Source: Pleurodeles waltl (Eukaryota > Chordata > Amphibia > Caudata > Salamandridae). Taken from it: 64,000 nucleotides of DNA. The DNA is taken from positions 1,193,718,691 through 1,193,782,690 of the forward strand of contig NC_090445.1 of the NCBI RefSeq assembly GCF_031143425.1, read 5' to 3'. This document shows, one piece after another, positions 32,351 to 44,828 of the stretch (position 1 is its first letter; each line of letters begins with the position of its first letter). The translations under genes were made by a program, and so were the position numbers. Below the pieces are notes generated by a model, which ran no database searches, was not told where the DNA came from, and saw only the letters and a program-made list of their open reading frames with translations.

Positions 32351-35300
32351 TCACCATCACCACTTTCTTACCATATGTCATTAAACACCTCACTTCAACA
32401 CTCAATCATGCTCTGGGTAATTTTATATGCATCAACTGATCCCTAGGAATCATAATCAGAGTTTAGCCTCATGGAGCATAGCAGAAATACAGATTAGGAT
32501 ACTGAAAAAGCAACATCACGTTTGATGGGTCTGAATGTACACCCAACATCACACACAGTGGAAATTACATATGTCCTGTCTATTTCACATGTGAAGGGAA
32601 AAATCAGAGGACCACAGCTATGACACACATCCATGTTGCCAACATGGTTCATTGCAGCACATGACACACAACTAAGACACCATCAATCATAAGGTAAAAA
32701 AGTGTTTCCTACATTAGGCAGTGGATGTGCTATTGCATTGGTAACAGGAATGTATGACCAGACCCTTGACAGCAGTAAGTGTGACATCAGCTATCTTTGC
32801 AAGGAGCATGTGTGACAAGGAGTCCAACTACACTGAAAATGGATAACACGAGTGCCCCAGGTATGACAAGCATTGCTCACAAGACAGTCCACAGTCCATC
32901 CCAGGTAATAAGTCCTGCCACTGCCATGTTTTCAGTCTCTCCCCACCCTTCTCTAGGGTGCCATGTAAATGGACTCTCTGTACCCTGATAACCTTCATCT
33001 ACACTCACCCAGACTCCCATTCTGACTCCTGTGTGCTTCCCTCTTCAGTATTGCATGCCATAGTCATAGTTCATCAGTCTGCATGGACTTCAGGTCCGAT
33101 AATGCACTGCCTGGTAGTCGGTAGGATCTGTAATCAGCTGTCCATTGCTTCCCATGTGAAAGGTCCACTTGACCCTTTGAACTTGATTCTCAACTACAGG
33201 ACTTGTGAGAGACTGAAGCTGCACACACCTGTGAGCACTTCCATGCAGACCAGCCATTTGACCCTGCTTTGCCATTGCTGCTGCCTGGAACTGCTTAGAA
33301 GCTGCCATTTTCTGAATATCCTTGTTGTGCATTGCTGTATAAATCGCTTGTGTAACCCAGCCCTTGGTGGATTGTGTAACGTTGCAGCCCACAGCACAAA
33401 TACAGTTTTTTGTTCCCACAGTGTTGTACCAGCTTTTCCCAGTCAGAGTCTGCTCACTGTGTATTTGCCTTGTTCATGTTTGTTCCTGACAGAGCCTGCA
33501 TCCTGTTAGCCTGACTGGTTCCTGTCTTTGCGTTAACCATAGAGGTTCCATGTGGCTACATTTGTCTCATAGTTGCTTTCCACGCCCTCTCTTTCCTCAT
33601 GGGGTATTGTGTCTGGTAGGTCTACGATGAATCCTCAAACAGATAGTATAGTGTAATCAGTTTACTTATCGTTTTATGGTCTGGGACATGTATTCAAATT
33701 GCCTAATCCAGCCCCCATCCCTTGCCTGCGTTTCATGTATTCATGAGTGACAAACAGTGACAGTGTACTATGGCTGTATGCATGGATTTTGTATGGTGCC
33801 TCCAGCACAACAAACAACGTTTGCTAATGTGTATGAAAGGACAAAACATGTTTGTGCCCTGACGGTCCACACACAGATTCACATTGGTAGCAACCTATTG
33901 ATGGTGCTTGCGTGGTGACTAGCTGTGAGATTAATCAGCACAGAGGATGTTCCCTGTTGCAGTGGGAATTTTAGAGGCCATCCTGTGTACAAATGTTGTG
34001 ATGAAGCCTGCCTGTTTCATATTACTGATGCATAAAGTTTTTGAGGACACCAAGGTTGCCCTGTTGTCAGCCTTATAAAAGTTCTGCAGTGCAATAGCTG
34101 GACTATCCCCATGTGTGTTGTCAATTTATCTTTGGCTTTAGATCAATTCTGCTTTGAAGGATACTCTGTTAATGCAGGGAATGGCTCCACAGACTCATGA
34201 CTAGACCTGCACGTAACTGTGACAACATGGAGGCCAATACTGACACGGAGTACACATGGCCACAGACTTGAACTGGACACCTTTGTGCAATGAACCACTG
34301 GAAATATGTGAACACATGCTGCATTGTCTGCTGGTCCTCCACTGCCACAGGAGAAACATAGGTCATTTATATGACTCAAACTGTGGTGTAACATAACATT
34401 TTCGGATTGGTTTTGGGACTATGTGTAACAAACACTGTACCTACCTAGCATGTTCAAATGCCTGACTCATGGGTAGTATACAAACAAGTGACCAGGAAGT
34501 GGTATCCAACATTCCAGTACATGTGATGGCTTACCCTTGTAACATTGCCATTATCAACCTTCCTCTATCTATCCTGTGCATAGTTTGTCACGGGAGATGT
34601 TTTGTCCCCAAAGTCAGGGAACTTCACACAGCATTAGACGCTTCGGGTATGACAAACACATATCCTGACTGATGAACCACAATGAATGACATCTGATGTT
34701 ATCCACATTTACAGCACATGCACAAAAGCACATTATTCAAAACACGGCTTGTGACATTCACACAGAGGCACAACAACAATTGAAATAGCCAATTCACAGA
34801 CATATACAGACAGGCCGTGAGTGAATGTATTTAGTTGCGTAGCCTTGCTATCCTCTATTGACGGACCACCTGCTCAAACTAGGGAATGGCAATTTTTATT
34901 CCAAATGTTTGGGTTGCTCTTGCGTCAGTTAAGAGTACTAATCCGGCACAACAAGATGAGTATAATGGTCCGCAGTAGTGTGGTCTGCCACATGTGCCCA
35001 AACAATGGAATACACACAGCAGGCCCTAACAGCCTATCTCTGTATAGTTACAGCTTTCATGTGCGTTAAAAATGAGAAAAATGACACAAACACAGTTAAA
35101 GACAGATATTTTGACGCAAACATGTAAAAAAAGACGCATATGCGTCAAATTTTGCTGCATATGCGTTGAAAAATGACGCTCACAGCCATTATACATCCAT
35201 TGGGCCGTATCGGTAATTCCAACACTGCACCCCATGAAATTGGTTATCCATGAAAAATATATTGATCTTTGGATGCAGGGGAACTTTTAAGCATTTGCGT

Positions 35301-35751
35301 AAAAAATGTTTTACGCAAAGCCCGTAAGCGTCATAAATGTTCACACATCAGAATATAAACGCACCGCATTTGAGACAGGAAGTGATGTGATGGGATATCC
35401 TGTTTACAGAAATGGTACAGTGGGTGTACTTTCACTTTCACTTTGCAATCTGTGATTCTTCTAGACGGTGTGGCTGTGCTGAGAGTTTTGTCTGTCCAAA
35501 TTATGCTTTTGTCTCCTGTGTGCCATTTAAATTGTCATCTGTTGGTTTTGTAATTGTCTCAGTGAATCAGTGTAAGTATGTATTTGTCATTTTTTGTTTC
35601 TGATTTTGTCTTTGTACTGTTGGGAGTGTGTAGTGGGTATTGTTAGTTGGGGTATTGTTGGGCTGTTTGTGGGTTATTTTTAAGTTTCATTTTCCTCCCT
35701 CCTTTCCCTGTATTTTCCTCTTTGCCCTTTCCTATCCCTATTATTTTTGTC
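32351..35751. other. Harbinger interior between transposase and third gene
   Basis: 3.4 kb without a recognised gene. A 183-codon open stretch (32958-33509, plus) and an overlapping 109-codon stretch on the other strand (33090-33419) have no recognisable motifs and are probably chance. From about 35060 to 35370 the sequence holds a cluster of GACGCA/TGCGTC and TTGCGTAAAA/TTTTACGCAAAG motifs, like those near the element ends. It lies 0.4-0.7 kb upstream of the third gene's ATG. Confidence 0.45.
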
Positions 35752-38700
35752 ATGTTGGGAAGGCCACGTCTGGGGAGAATGGGTGAGGAGGAGCTAGGGG
35801 CTTTCATTTGGCTGGTGTGCCATTTCCTCCCCCTGATGTTAGAGGCTGGTGGCAGGGTGATACAGGGATTTCACACAGAGGCGAGGAGGCTCAGGCGGTC
35901 CAAGGAGCTGTACCATCTGAAGAGAATATTCAACGCACAGCGCAACGAACACCAACTCAAGCATCACTGGGCTGACCTTGTTGCCAGAGAGCAAGACCTG
36001 CTGGACCACCTGGGTGTGGTGATTGGTGGACCTGTTGGTGAGTTCAATTCAGACTAATGTGCACATTTAAATGCTCTGTATTGACAGTATCAGATTTGTT
36101 GACATGCTGCATGCAATGTTTGGGGACATGTGGAATGCAAGTTAAATATACAGTGGCCCTGATTCATACAATATTTGCTACACATTACTGTCATTTGTTG
36201 ACGCAAAAGCTGCGCAAACTTACAAAACACAACTTGATCTTGTCAATTAGTGCTGCTTTGATGTCAATAGATGATGGTAATGCGGCTCAAACTTATGTTT
36301 TATTCATGGTCTGTGAGTATACCAGGAATGAGATGTATTTCACATGCTAAAGCAAGGAATTAATGTAGTCCCCAATTATTTGGAACTGTATTCATGGCCA
36401 TACGTACAAAGTTCTTCCTAACCTCTGGTAATATCTTAGGCTGATACTTTGACTTGGTTTGTGCAGCATTTGAATTAGAAATGGATGCCAAAGTAATGCA
36501 CATGGGATAATATCTAAATGTTTGGTGCTACTTTCCTTAGCTGAGGCGTAAAACATGAGGCAAATGCTACACATTGAAGAAAAAAAAATATCTGGCCCTC
36601 TGTTCATTGTTCCTGTGTGTTTTAATTTGCCTTGGGCACAATTGCTGGAACAGAGCTGATGCATTTGCCATCTGTGTCACTTTATAGCCATGCAATTCTC
36701 ATAAGTTAATGGGTCATCATGGAATACCTGAACTTGGTGAATGCATGGTCACAAATTATTAGTTGCATGATGTTGTGCAAGGGACCCCTGAAGGCTTCCA
36801 TCATACATATAAAGTGATGAAATAGTTTGCTAGTTTAGGTTTGGTTCACCCCTGCTGATCTAGTGCAGCATATGTACAATAGTTAACTTCTCAGTAGGAA
36901 GGCTATCACAGACATGGGTGTATGCTAAGATCAGCAGACCAGCATTCCTGTGACTGCTGCCATTCCCAAGATGCTTACAAATTGAGACCTACCTGATCAA
37001 GATTGCCACAGTAGGAAATTTGCTAAACCATGTTTCAATTAGGGGACAGTGCCAGTTCGTTGTATACCCACAGATCACCCAACTTGGCAAATGTAAGATG
37101 ATGAATGTAGCTAACTGTGATTTACAATACCTGATATAGGTACACAGGGCAATGAGTAACACATTTCAGGTGCAATTACTACACCTGTGCCCATGCATTC
37201 TGTCACGGATGATCAAAATAGACACTGTCAGCATATATTTCTTTGTTGTTTTGATTTAGATAAATGGCCAATCCATGTTTAGCATAAGATTGTCATCAAG
37301 TAACACACAGGATCCCTGCCATCATGGTGTCATAGGGGGGCATATGCGGCTCTGGGTACACTGGCAATGTGGCATATGTAACCTACAGACAACACAGGCA
37401 CACATATAATGGACTATTGAAAGAATATTAATTCATGAGCTAAACTCAACCCACGTGAGCATCACACAGTAACTGATTGTCCCTTGATGCACAAGCCACA
37501 ATACCTGAGTGACTGGTATTGCAGTGCACCAGGAATGTGGCTTTGCATGCCTCTCATAACAACAAATGAAGAAATAGAGTAACCTCTATAAATGAATCTG
37601 CACCCAATTGAGTAATCATGTTTGTCACCACATAATTGTTAGGGCCACTGCATGTGTGCATATGTATGTGCATCACTCACTGGAGTGACAGGGTCAATAC
37701 ATGTTTGCAGTGGTATGTCTGTTGGGGTGTCTACATGTCTGAGGTGCTGGCCTATCATATATAATGTCGCACACAGTGAGTTTTTGTTCCAAGTGTTGTA
37801 CAGTGCGCAGACATTGAGCACATTTCACCCTTCCATGTTTTACAGGTGGACCAGCCCCCTACACAATTGGAGAAGTGGCTTGATTTGCGGACCCAGACAT
37901 ATTCAGTAAGTGTTGATATGTTAGTTCTGTGTTGTGTTTGCAGCTGTTGTGTGATTGACTCCAGTGTGTCCGACACATAGCAAGGTATGATGTGCTGGCA
38001 CATGATCTGATATGGGACTTAACTGGAGTTTGACTTGTTTTTCCATATTTGAGTTGGACAATTAGTGGCATAGAGTCATATTTTGGGAATCTAGTGCTGC
38101 GCTGTAGGCATGGGCAGGTGAACAGGGTGATATTTGTTGCTACATTTATGCCAATGAAAATTTTGGAGGTAGCCATTTTCATGATTTAGTCAGCAAGTCA
38201 TACCCTGATTCACACAGACCAGTAATGCCAAAGTATTACCCACAGACTTGAGCCTCCCTGTTAACTAATGAACATGTAGGACTGTATGTTTGACTTCCTA
38301 GCAGCATCTAGCTCCACATGTTGTGCTACGTTTATGTGGCCCTAGAGTAGAATGTCATAGGTGTGTATGCAGCTCAAGCCCAGATGGGTGCTTGCATCTA
38401 TGTGCTTGTTTTTGGAAAGGTATTAGTGATATCAAATGATGTGGACAATTGTCCGCAATTAGGAACATAAATGTGGATGTGATTGTCCAATGTTTGTGTC
38501 TATCCTAGTTGGAAGCCCTCCTTACCTGTGGTGGACTGACTAAACCCATGGACAGCTGTCCACAGCTTCATGGCTGTCCTTGATGTTTGAAAGTATGTGT
38601 TGCATGTCCATCACCCCCTGAGGCACAGGGTTAGGTTTATGAAATATGTGTAGCTAGGTGTGAGGATCCCAGTGTAGAAGACAGACATGAAATTCCAACA

Positions 38701-39587
38701 TTCATTTGTTCCAACCTAGGATACCCCCTCATGATTAGCAACTGCATACCGTCCTGGCAATTCCATTCACAGATCTTGTGGCCCTTGATTGTCATCCAGA
38801 AGATGGTCATTAGTTGGCCTGTCACATGTGGACTACTTGCAGCATTTGTTATGTGACTAATGGAAAAACAATGATACATAGATCATTTAAGTAAGTACAC
38901 ACCTTTTTGAGCATTGCTGTGCTGTTAGATAGGAGATGTGTAGGCTGCTTTGGCATGTAATTTCTCAGGGACAATCTATGATCTGTACTTTGATTTGGGC
39001 TGTTTAAGCTAATTTTGAGGAAGTGTTTGAATATCATCAGTCGATGTATCACACAATGATGTAACTAATGTTTGGCTTTCTCTGTTTTTACAGCTGCCAA
39101 CATGGATGCCAATCAGATCCGAGAATTCCAAAGGATGGCGATGCGTTACCGCCACATTCTGGATATGGAGTCTGGGTGCCGCAACATGGCACAGCGTTAT
39201 CGCCATGAGAGAGCCACAGGGGTCTGGAGGACATTTGCCCAAGGGGGGTCATCCGTGCTTACAACAGCCGCCAGCACCACCACTCCGACCCAAGTGGCAC
39301 CAAGGATGACAGCCACCATTGCAGGTCCCTCTACATCATCCGCTCCTGACCCACTAACAGCAGCTCCTGCACCTCCCCCTCCAAGCATGGCACCGGCACC
39401 AGCACAACCATCCACTAGTGGCACACAGACCACCCCTGCTGCAGTCATAGACAATGCGGAATTTATGAACATGCCACGTGACATGCAACGGATGTTGCGC
39501 AGGATGGACAGGCTGCAGCAGGAGGTGTCCCGCAATAGCAGGAGACTGCGTGGGATAAAGAAGATTCTGCGGAGGGCAAACTTGTGA
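35752..39587 (+). pseudogene. Third Harbinger gene, unknown function (2-3 exons)
   Basis: Exon 1 is ATG 35752 to 36037 (donor G/GTGAGT, phase 1). It encodes a hydrophobic helix and a basic helical block (EARRLRRSKELYHLKRIF...HWADLVAREQDLLDHLG) loosely like the last helix of a SANT domain. A 60-bp candidate exon (37846-37905, TTTTACAG acceptor, GTAAGT donor) keeps the phase but holds a TGA. The last exon starts at 39094 (TTTTTACAG acceptor, phase 1) and encodes MDANQIREFQRMAMRYRHIL, an Ala/Pro/Thr-rich linker and a C-terminal coiled coil (MQRMLRRMDRLQQEVSRN), ending in TGA at 39587. AATAAA lies at 40050-40055. Both exon 1-to-3 and 1-2-3 joins stay in phase. I know no function. A DNA-binding or transposase-partner role is a guess from context. 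Confidence 0.55.
36152..36312. mobile_element. Decayed Harbinger MITE
   Basis: It starts TGGCCCTGATTCATAC and ends near AACTTATGTTTTATTCATGG. Inside is GACGCAAAAGCTGCGCAAACTTACAAAACACAACTTG, split here only for description, and a partner block GATGGTAATGCGGC. The layout resembles the MITE at 12881-13036 but is strongly diverged. It sits in an intron of the third Harbinger gene. Ends are approximate. Confidence 0.5.
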
Positions 39588-41333
39588 CTGTTGGACCCTC
39601 AGCCATGATTCCCTCCCCTCCCTCCTCTTTCCTGGTTCTTATATTTAGTGGGTTTAGGGGGGTTAGTGTTAGGTTAGAATAAGCTGTTAGTTTAGTTAGT
39701 ATAAGTGGGTTGGGCAGTGGAGGGGATTATATTTTTACATGTGTTTTTTTTTGTGGGTGGGAGGGTTGTTTGATGATGATGGGGTTTTTGTGTATAAAAA
39801 AAATAAAAATTACAAAACAAAAATATATATATATTTGTTTAGGATAAGATAGTATGTGTTTAGGTTAGTATATGTTGTCCTACATGTGTCCCGTCATATA
39901 AGGGGGGTTGATGTTTGGAGTGTTTAGTTAAATGTGATAAGTAAGTTTAGCTTAGGGTAGTTAGGGCCAGTTGTGGGTAATGTGTAGTTAGGATAGGTTA
40001 GGTTAGTTAAGGTGTTTCCCCTAGTTTTAGTATCCTTTTTTTACTGTTAAATAAATATTTAGGTACTCCTTTACAGTATGTGTCATATGCTTGGGGATCA
40101 GGGCCTTGGCATGGGTGAACAGTGTCAATTTAGTATTTGCATTTGTGCTCCATCCTGCATCCAAATCCCATTATTGACATGGTTATTCCCAATTCCAATT
40201 GAGCTGTCACATTGGCTGCTACACCAAAGCGACTTCCCTATGCATCTGCCATCCATTGCACCCACCATTCAAGGTTACTATGGTTCCCAATGTGTTGTTA
40301 AGTTTGGATGTGTGTTTTCAATATACCATCGTTTGAGACCTGATTTGGAATCTTGGGCACTGTGGTACGTCTGCCTGCATCCTGATGTTCATGTGAACCC
40401 TGATAAGGTGAGTGATGGAATAATCTTATGTAGTATTGTATACATAACTCACACCTATCATTTCTTACATTGTATTCCCAGGTCACATATTTGTCCATAC
40501 AATCGTACACATCCATTCCTGCTGTATGCTGTGTTTGTGTAATGAAAGTTTATAGTCAGATGTCACATACATAAAGATTGTCTAGAAGGGAATTTAGAAC
40601 ACATTGATTTTCTGCTTAAACATCCCTTGAAGCGGACCTTTTCAGTCCAACACAGCATTATACTGTTAGTTTTCTATTTACTGCAGAAATAACCCTCAGG
40701 AAGCGCATATGACGATACAATCCAGACCACAGTGCATAGTTATCAGCCCACATTCTTTCAACACTGGTGGTTCTATGGCCCTTGACATGTGACATACATC
40801 ACTAATCTTCTACACAGTTGATGTGTCACATTACACCGAGACAAAGTGGTTGTGTAAGTGCTATTTATTTTAAAGTGCTGTAGTGCAATATTTACATAGG
40901 CCAGGATTGTGAGTCCATTAGTGTGACTCATTTGATTGTGATACTACACAGGTGCAATGGGACATGTCATTGGACATGCTGGGGTGAAGTATCATACAGT
41001 GCAGAGGGACATGAATTGCCAATGAGGTAGTGAGAGACAATCAGAGAGCATAGTGTCAAGGTAAACAGTGGGCTGGAGAACAGTGCATGTGAGCAGCTGT
41101 TTCAAGACTGGCATGTTAACAAGCACAGGACATAGGATATAATTGGCCATTTGGCATGGACTTATGCTACCGGGTACTCTTAGGGTAAAAAGTGATCTGT
41201 TCTATGTCTTCTTCTTCTGATGTGTGTGTTGTCTCCTCTGCCTTTGGTGGTGGTGGGTTTGAAGGGGCAACACACACTTCAGTGTTTGAAGACGTGGAGT
41301 CAGAAATCCCGGTAGCTGCCAACTGTGGGGCTA
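39588..41333. other. Harbinger interior between the convergent genes
   Basis: This holds the 3' UTR of the third gene (AATAAA 40050-40055), low-complexity GTTAGTTAGG-type sequence (39650-40040) and the presumptive 3' UTR of the Myb gene. The 154-codon open stretch at 40078-40542 has no recognisable features. Confidence 0.5.
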
Positions 41334-43636
41334 TTAAGGGCAGTACTGGAGCTGCTGGTTCTTAAGTATAGCAGCTACATCACTGTTGTAGGCAGCCAGG
41401 TCGGCCCTGAGGGGGTCATGATTACATTCATGCACGCAGTGAAAGGTTTGGTGTGCGAGGTGTTGTGGCAACTCCCTTACTACAGTGCTGATTTCCTTTA
41501 CACTTTGTTGAAGTCCTTGCAAGATAGATGTTTGCACTTGCATGGCTGCTACCTGTTCTGCAGATGACATCATGCACGAGCGCACCCCCTCAAGGTTGGC
41601 TGCCATATTTTACATCCCCAACCGCACCTCTTTGGTCAGCTCCCGCTGTACTCCAACTACAGTCCTCTCAAAGCTGGTGCCAGTGCCCTCAGAGTCCTCA
41701 TCTGCGTTGGAGCTGGCAGGTCGTACAACTGGGGTGGTTTGTGGGTCCTCTCTAATGGCTGCTACTTCTGTGCTCCTCGTTGTGACTGAAGATGGGGTCT
41801 GGAGGGTTCCAAGGATATCTTGGAGGGTCTGCTGGCCAATGTTTGTCAGCTCGTCATCCATGTCATCAGGGAAGTCCAGGACAGGCACATCCCCAGGAGA
41901 GCCATCGTCCTCTGCAATGAGGTATTGTACAATTAGTGTGAATGCGTTGTGGCATTTGTAATGTGACGTGCCTGACTTCCTATTAGTTGCACATTGTGAT
42001 CTTGGTTCCGGTCATTAAGATTAGCAGTCTCCCAGGCCTATGCCCCACCTGCATGTCACATGTAGTGTGGGCAGTTTGGGGAAATGTCTGCCTCACATCC
42101 TCTAGGTGTAGGTTCTGCCCAAATTGTATGTTGCCACCTTCTTGTCCTATTCAACCATCCGTCTACTTCCATTATCATGGTGTGGCCTGGCAATGGCTGT
42201 GGGTGTTCTGATGGCACTTGCACCACACTTAACAATCTGGAACTGACCCAGTTTCTGATATTTCACATCCACCTAGAGGTTGCTGAGACCTAGCATATAC
42301 TATGTATAGCATTGGCATGGCATAATACAGGTGTCACCATTGGTAGTGTGTACTGCTGATGTTGGGAAATGTGTGCTACACTAGATTGCACTGATGGTCC
42401 TAGTAGTGTTCAATTTCCTCTTATGACTGTGCAGGGGTGTTTCACTAGCTGGAAACATGTCCTCCCCCTCAATGCTCTTGTCTTAGCACTATGACACTTG
42501 AGATGTTGCATGGTGGCATTGCAGCTATTGTGACACAGGCACATAGTAAACCCTGACATGTGCAGCATGGGTGTGACATTACTGCTGTGTACCTCATAAT
42601 GTTACATACAATACCTCATGTCTGTAGCGCCTATAGACATGAGCATTTGACAGGATTTGCTCATTTTTATTAATTACAGGGGATTGATAACGTTGTCATC
42701 CTGAACCCTCTATTTTGGGTGTGTTTGATCCATGGGCACGTAACTGCCATTAGCTACTTGACCTCCACACACAGCAGAGGTGGTAGTGGCAACTGCTGTC
42801 ATTGGTAAATACCACTTGCAAATATGGCCTGAGACTGGAAATTGAGCCCTAGTTCATGTAGCGACAATACCAGCTGGCGTGTGACAGCAGGCCAGTTTTA
42901 CCTTGTACCCTACCCTCCTGGACTGGCTTTGCTTATCCAACATCCTTAGCATGGCAGAGTACCCCCATGCAAAGGTTGTTGGTTCAGTGATGTGCTGTGC
43001 CCCAGGTTTGCCCTGCACAGCCCATGCCCCCGTGCCGTGCCCCTTTGCCCTTTCCACTACCTGATTATCATGGCTGACGTGCATTGTGTAGGAGGTATGC
43101 CCCCCGCTTGCAATTAACAAATAGGCATTTTTGTTCCCCTTGCCACTTACCCAGCATCTGTGTTGTATCCTGGTAGTCTGCGCTGTCCTGTCCTTGAATC
43201 CCTGTGACGATCTCCTCTGGGATGAAGACTTCCACCATCTCCTCCAAGTGGTCCAGGGCCTCCTGCGGTGCTGGACTCCCACCTCCAGTCTGCAGTGCTG
43301 CCTTTCTGTTCCCTGCCATTTTTTCCTTGGTCCTGCGCTTGCAGACATGCCAGTGTTTCTTGAATTCGGTGACTGTTCTCCGTACTTCTGCCACACTGTT
43401 GATTTTATCGACAATTTGTTGCCAAATTGCCTCTCTCCTACCAATTGGCAGTTTAGAGGTGACAAATAGTTGGTGCTGGTGTTCCGTCACCTCTTTCACC
43501 AGTATTTCATGCTCCTCTGCACTGAACTGACACTTCCTTTTCTTCTTCTCCCTCTCCTGGGTCTTGGTGGGTCCTCCTGGCTGGTTCCTGGTCGGTTGTC
43601 ATCTTCCTGGGGTCTGTCATGGCTTCTGGGATCCAT
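41334..43636 (-). pseudogene. Harbinger Myb/SANT DNA-binding protein, two exons
   Basis: This protein would bind the element's subterminal DNA and recruit the transposase. Exon 1 starts at ATG 43636 (MDPRSHDRPQEDDNRP). A frameshift near 43555-43575 separates it from the SANT domain. That domain reads FSAEEHEILVKEV, IWQQIVDKINSVAEVRRT and a third helix VTEFKKHWHVCKRRTKEKM, then the family tail TGGGSPAPQ. The exon ends at 43151 (GTAAGT donor, phase 1). Exon 2 starts at 41911 after TTGCAG and joins in phase to give EDDGSPGD. It runs through an acidic Ser/Thr-rich linker, meets an in-frame TAA at 41610-41612, and continues in the same frame as a helical coiled coil to 41334. The intervening 1.2 kb is intron without features. 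Confidence 0.8.
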
Positions 43637-43689
43637 TTTGGGTCTCCTTTGCACATTTTGCAGTGTTTTTGAGCTGCTTTTTGACACTA

Positions 43690-43956
43690 TTGCGGTGAAA
43701 AGTGGCGTGTATCCGGTTTGTGACGTCGTAAACCAGATTAAAGTCATTTTCACTGCATTAACGCCGTTTTTCTTTACGATGTGGCGCATTGGTTTGAGTA
43801 CAAAAAATTGACTCTAACCAGTGGTTTGCGCCTCCGAGTGTCAAAGTATGACTTTGACGCCTGGGTGGCGCAAGGATATGGCATTAGCCGGCGTTAAAAT
43901 GTTTTACGCAAAACTGCGTTGCCGCAGTTTTGCGTCAAAACGTATAAATATGGCCC
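43690..43956. promoter_or_regulatory. Right subterminal region of the large Harbinger element
   Basis: Dense GCG-core motifs occur here: AACGCCG, TTTGACGC, GGCGTTAAAATG, TTTTACGCAAAA, TTGCGTCAAAA. The left end (29680-29770) has matching TTGCGTAA, AATGCAAA, GGCGCAAAA and TTTTGACGC. They are probably binding sites for the Myb/SANT protein or the transposase; that role is inferred. Confidence 0.45.
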
Positions 43957-43959
43957 TTA

Positions 43960-44562
43960 ATCTCTCATGCCCTGAGGACTTTTTTGACTTCCAAGAAATG
44001 ATGGCATAGTTTTTGAACCCACTGTGTGAAGTACTGAAAAAAGGTGATGGTGGCACTAGCACATTTGATTGGATTTTGGCATTCTATCTTAATCGTACCC
44101 GTGAGTTCCAGGTAGACGACCAACTCTTTGGGGAATATGCAGGTCGAAGAAAGTTAGGGCAGTGCAGATGCGAATCATCTCTCGTCCGTTCTCTCCATAA
44201 ATAGCTGCTACGCACTGGCCAAAAAGCAAACTCCGGAAGGAATGCAAGCTCATTCCCCTGAACTAAAGTTGTGACCACTGCATTAGCACACATAGTTCCC
44301 GTCCTGGACATCTGCCAAGCAGCAACGTGGGCCTCTGCACTTGTTTACACAACATTACTGCCTGGACAATCGGGTCCAAAGGAATGCGCATTTTGCCTGT
44401 TCGGTCCTGCAGGACTTTTTTGTTTGAAATTGGTTCACAGACCCACCTCCAGGGATGGAATTGCTTTGGTAGCTATTCAAAGGTAAGGAAACTGCAGTTT
44501 GAGATCACTGTCAGATAAACAAGCTACTTACCTTCCGCAATGCCTTATCTGGTAGAGACTAT
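43960..44562 (+). pseudogene. DIRS tyrosine recombinase C-terminus and right terminal repeat, part 1
   Basis: Broken frames encode a DIRS recombinase tail: ILAFYLNRTREFQVDDQLF (about 44073-44130) and VPVLDICQAATWAS (about 44298-44340), the latter the conserved block after the H-x-x-R box. The terminal repeat TTACCTTCCGCAATGCCTTATCTGGTAGAGAC follows (described in two halves: TTACCTTCCGCAATGCC and TTATCTGGTAGAGAC). It is cut by the second Harbinger element and resumes at 54116 with ATCTAGCTGCAGG. Confidence 0.65.
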
Positions 44563-44828
44563 GGCCCTCATTACAACATTGGCGGCAAAAGCCGTTTACC
44601 GCTGTGCAGAAGACCGCCGCGGCTGTGGAATTCCGCCACGGTCATTATGACCCACTGCTCGGAATCCGCCAAAATTGAGACATCCACACAAGTCCGCCAC
44701 ACCAAAGGTCAGTGATAAACTGGCGAAAACAAAACCTCCACCGTCACGCCAACAGAAATACACCCACACTATCACGATCCACAAATCCACACGGCGGTCT
44801 TTCAACCGCGGTATTCCATTGGCGGTAC

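Larger units (their letters stand above)
29659..43956. mobile_element. Large PIF/Harbinger transposon, 14.3 kb, three genes
   Basis: The ends are GGGGCATATTTATACT on the left and the complement of GGGCCATATTTATACG on the right. They are flanked by TTA (29656-29658) and TTA (43957-43959), the Harbinger 3-bp duplication. Inside are a spliced DDE transposase (plus, 30053-32350), a spliced gene of unknown function (plus, 35752-39587) and a spliced Myb/SANT gene (minus, 43636-41334). Harbinger elements normally encode only transposase and a Myb-like protein and are a few kb long, so both size and third gene are unusual. Subterminal stretches at both ends repeat TTGCGT, GACGCA and TACGCAAA motifs. 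A related decayed MITE sits inside at about 36152-36312. All three genes have stops or shifts. A nested or fused origin from two elements cannot be excluded, but no second pair of internal ends was found. Confidence 0.78.

Noticed and set aside
29659..43956. Two adjacent Harbinger elements instead of one
   Set aside because: I found no second pair of ends or TTA/TAA duplications between the genes. The GCGT cluster at 35060-35370 keeps this possibility open but is not enough to split the element.
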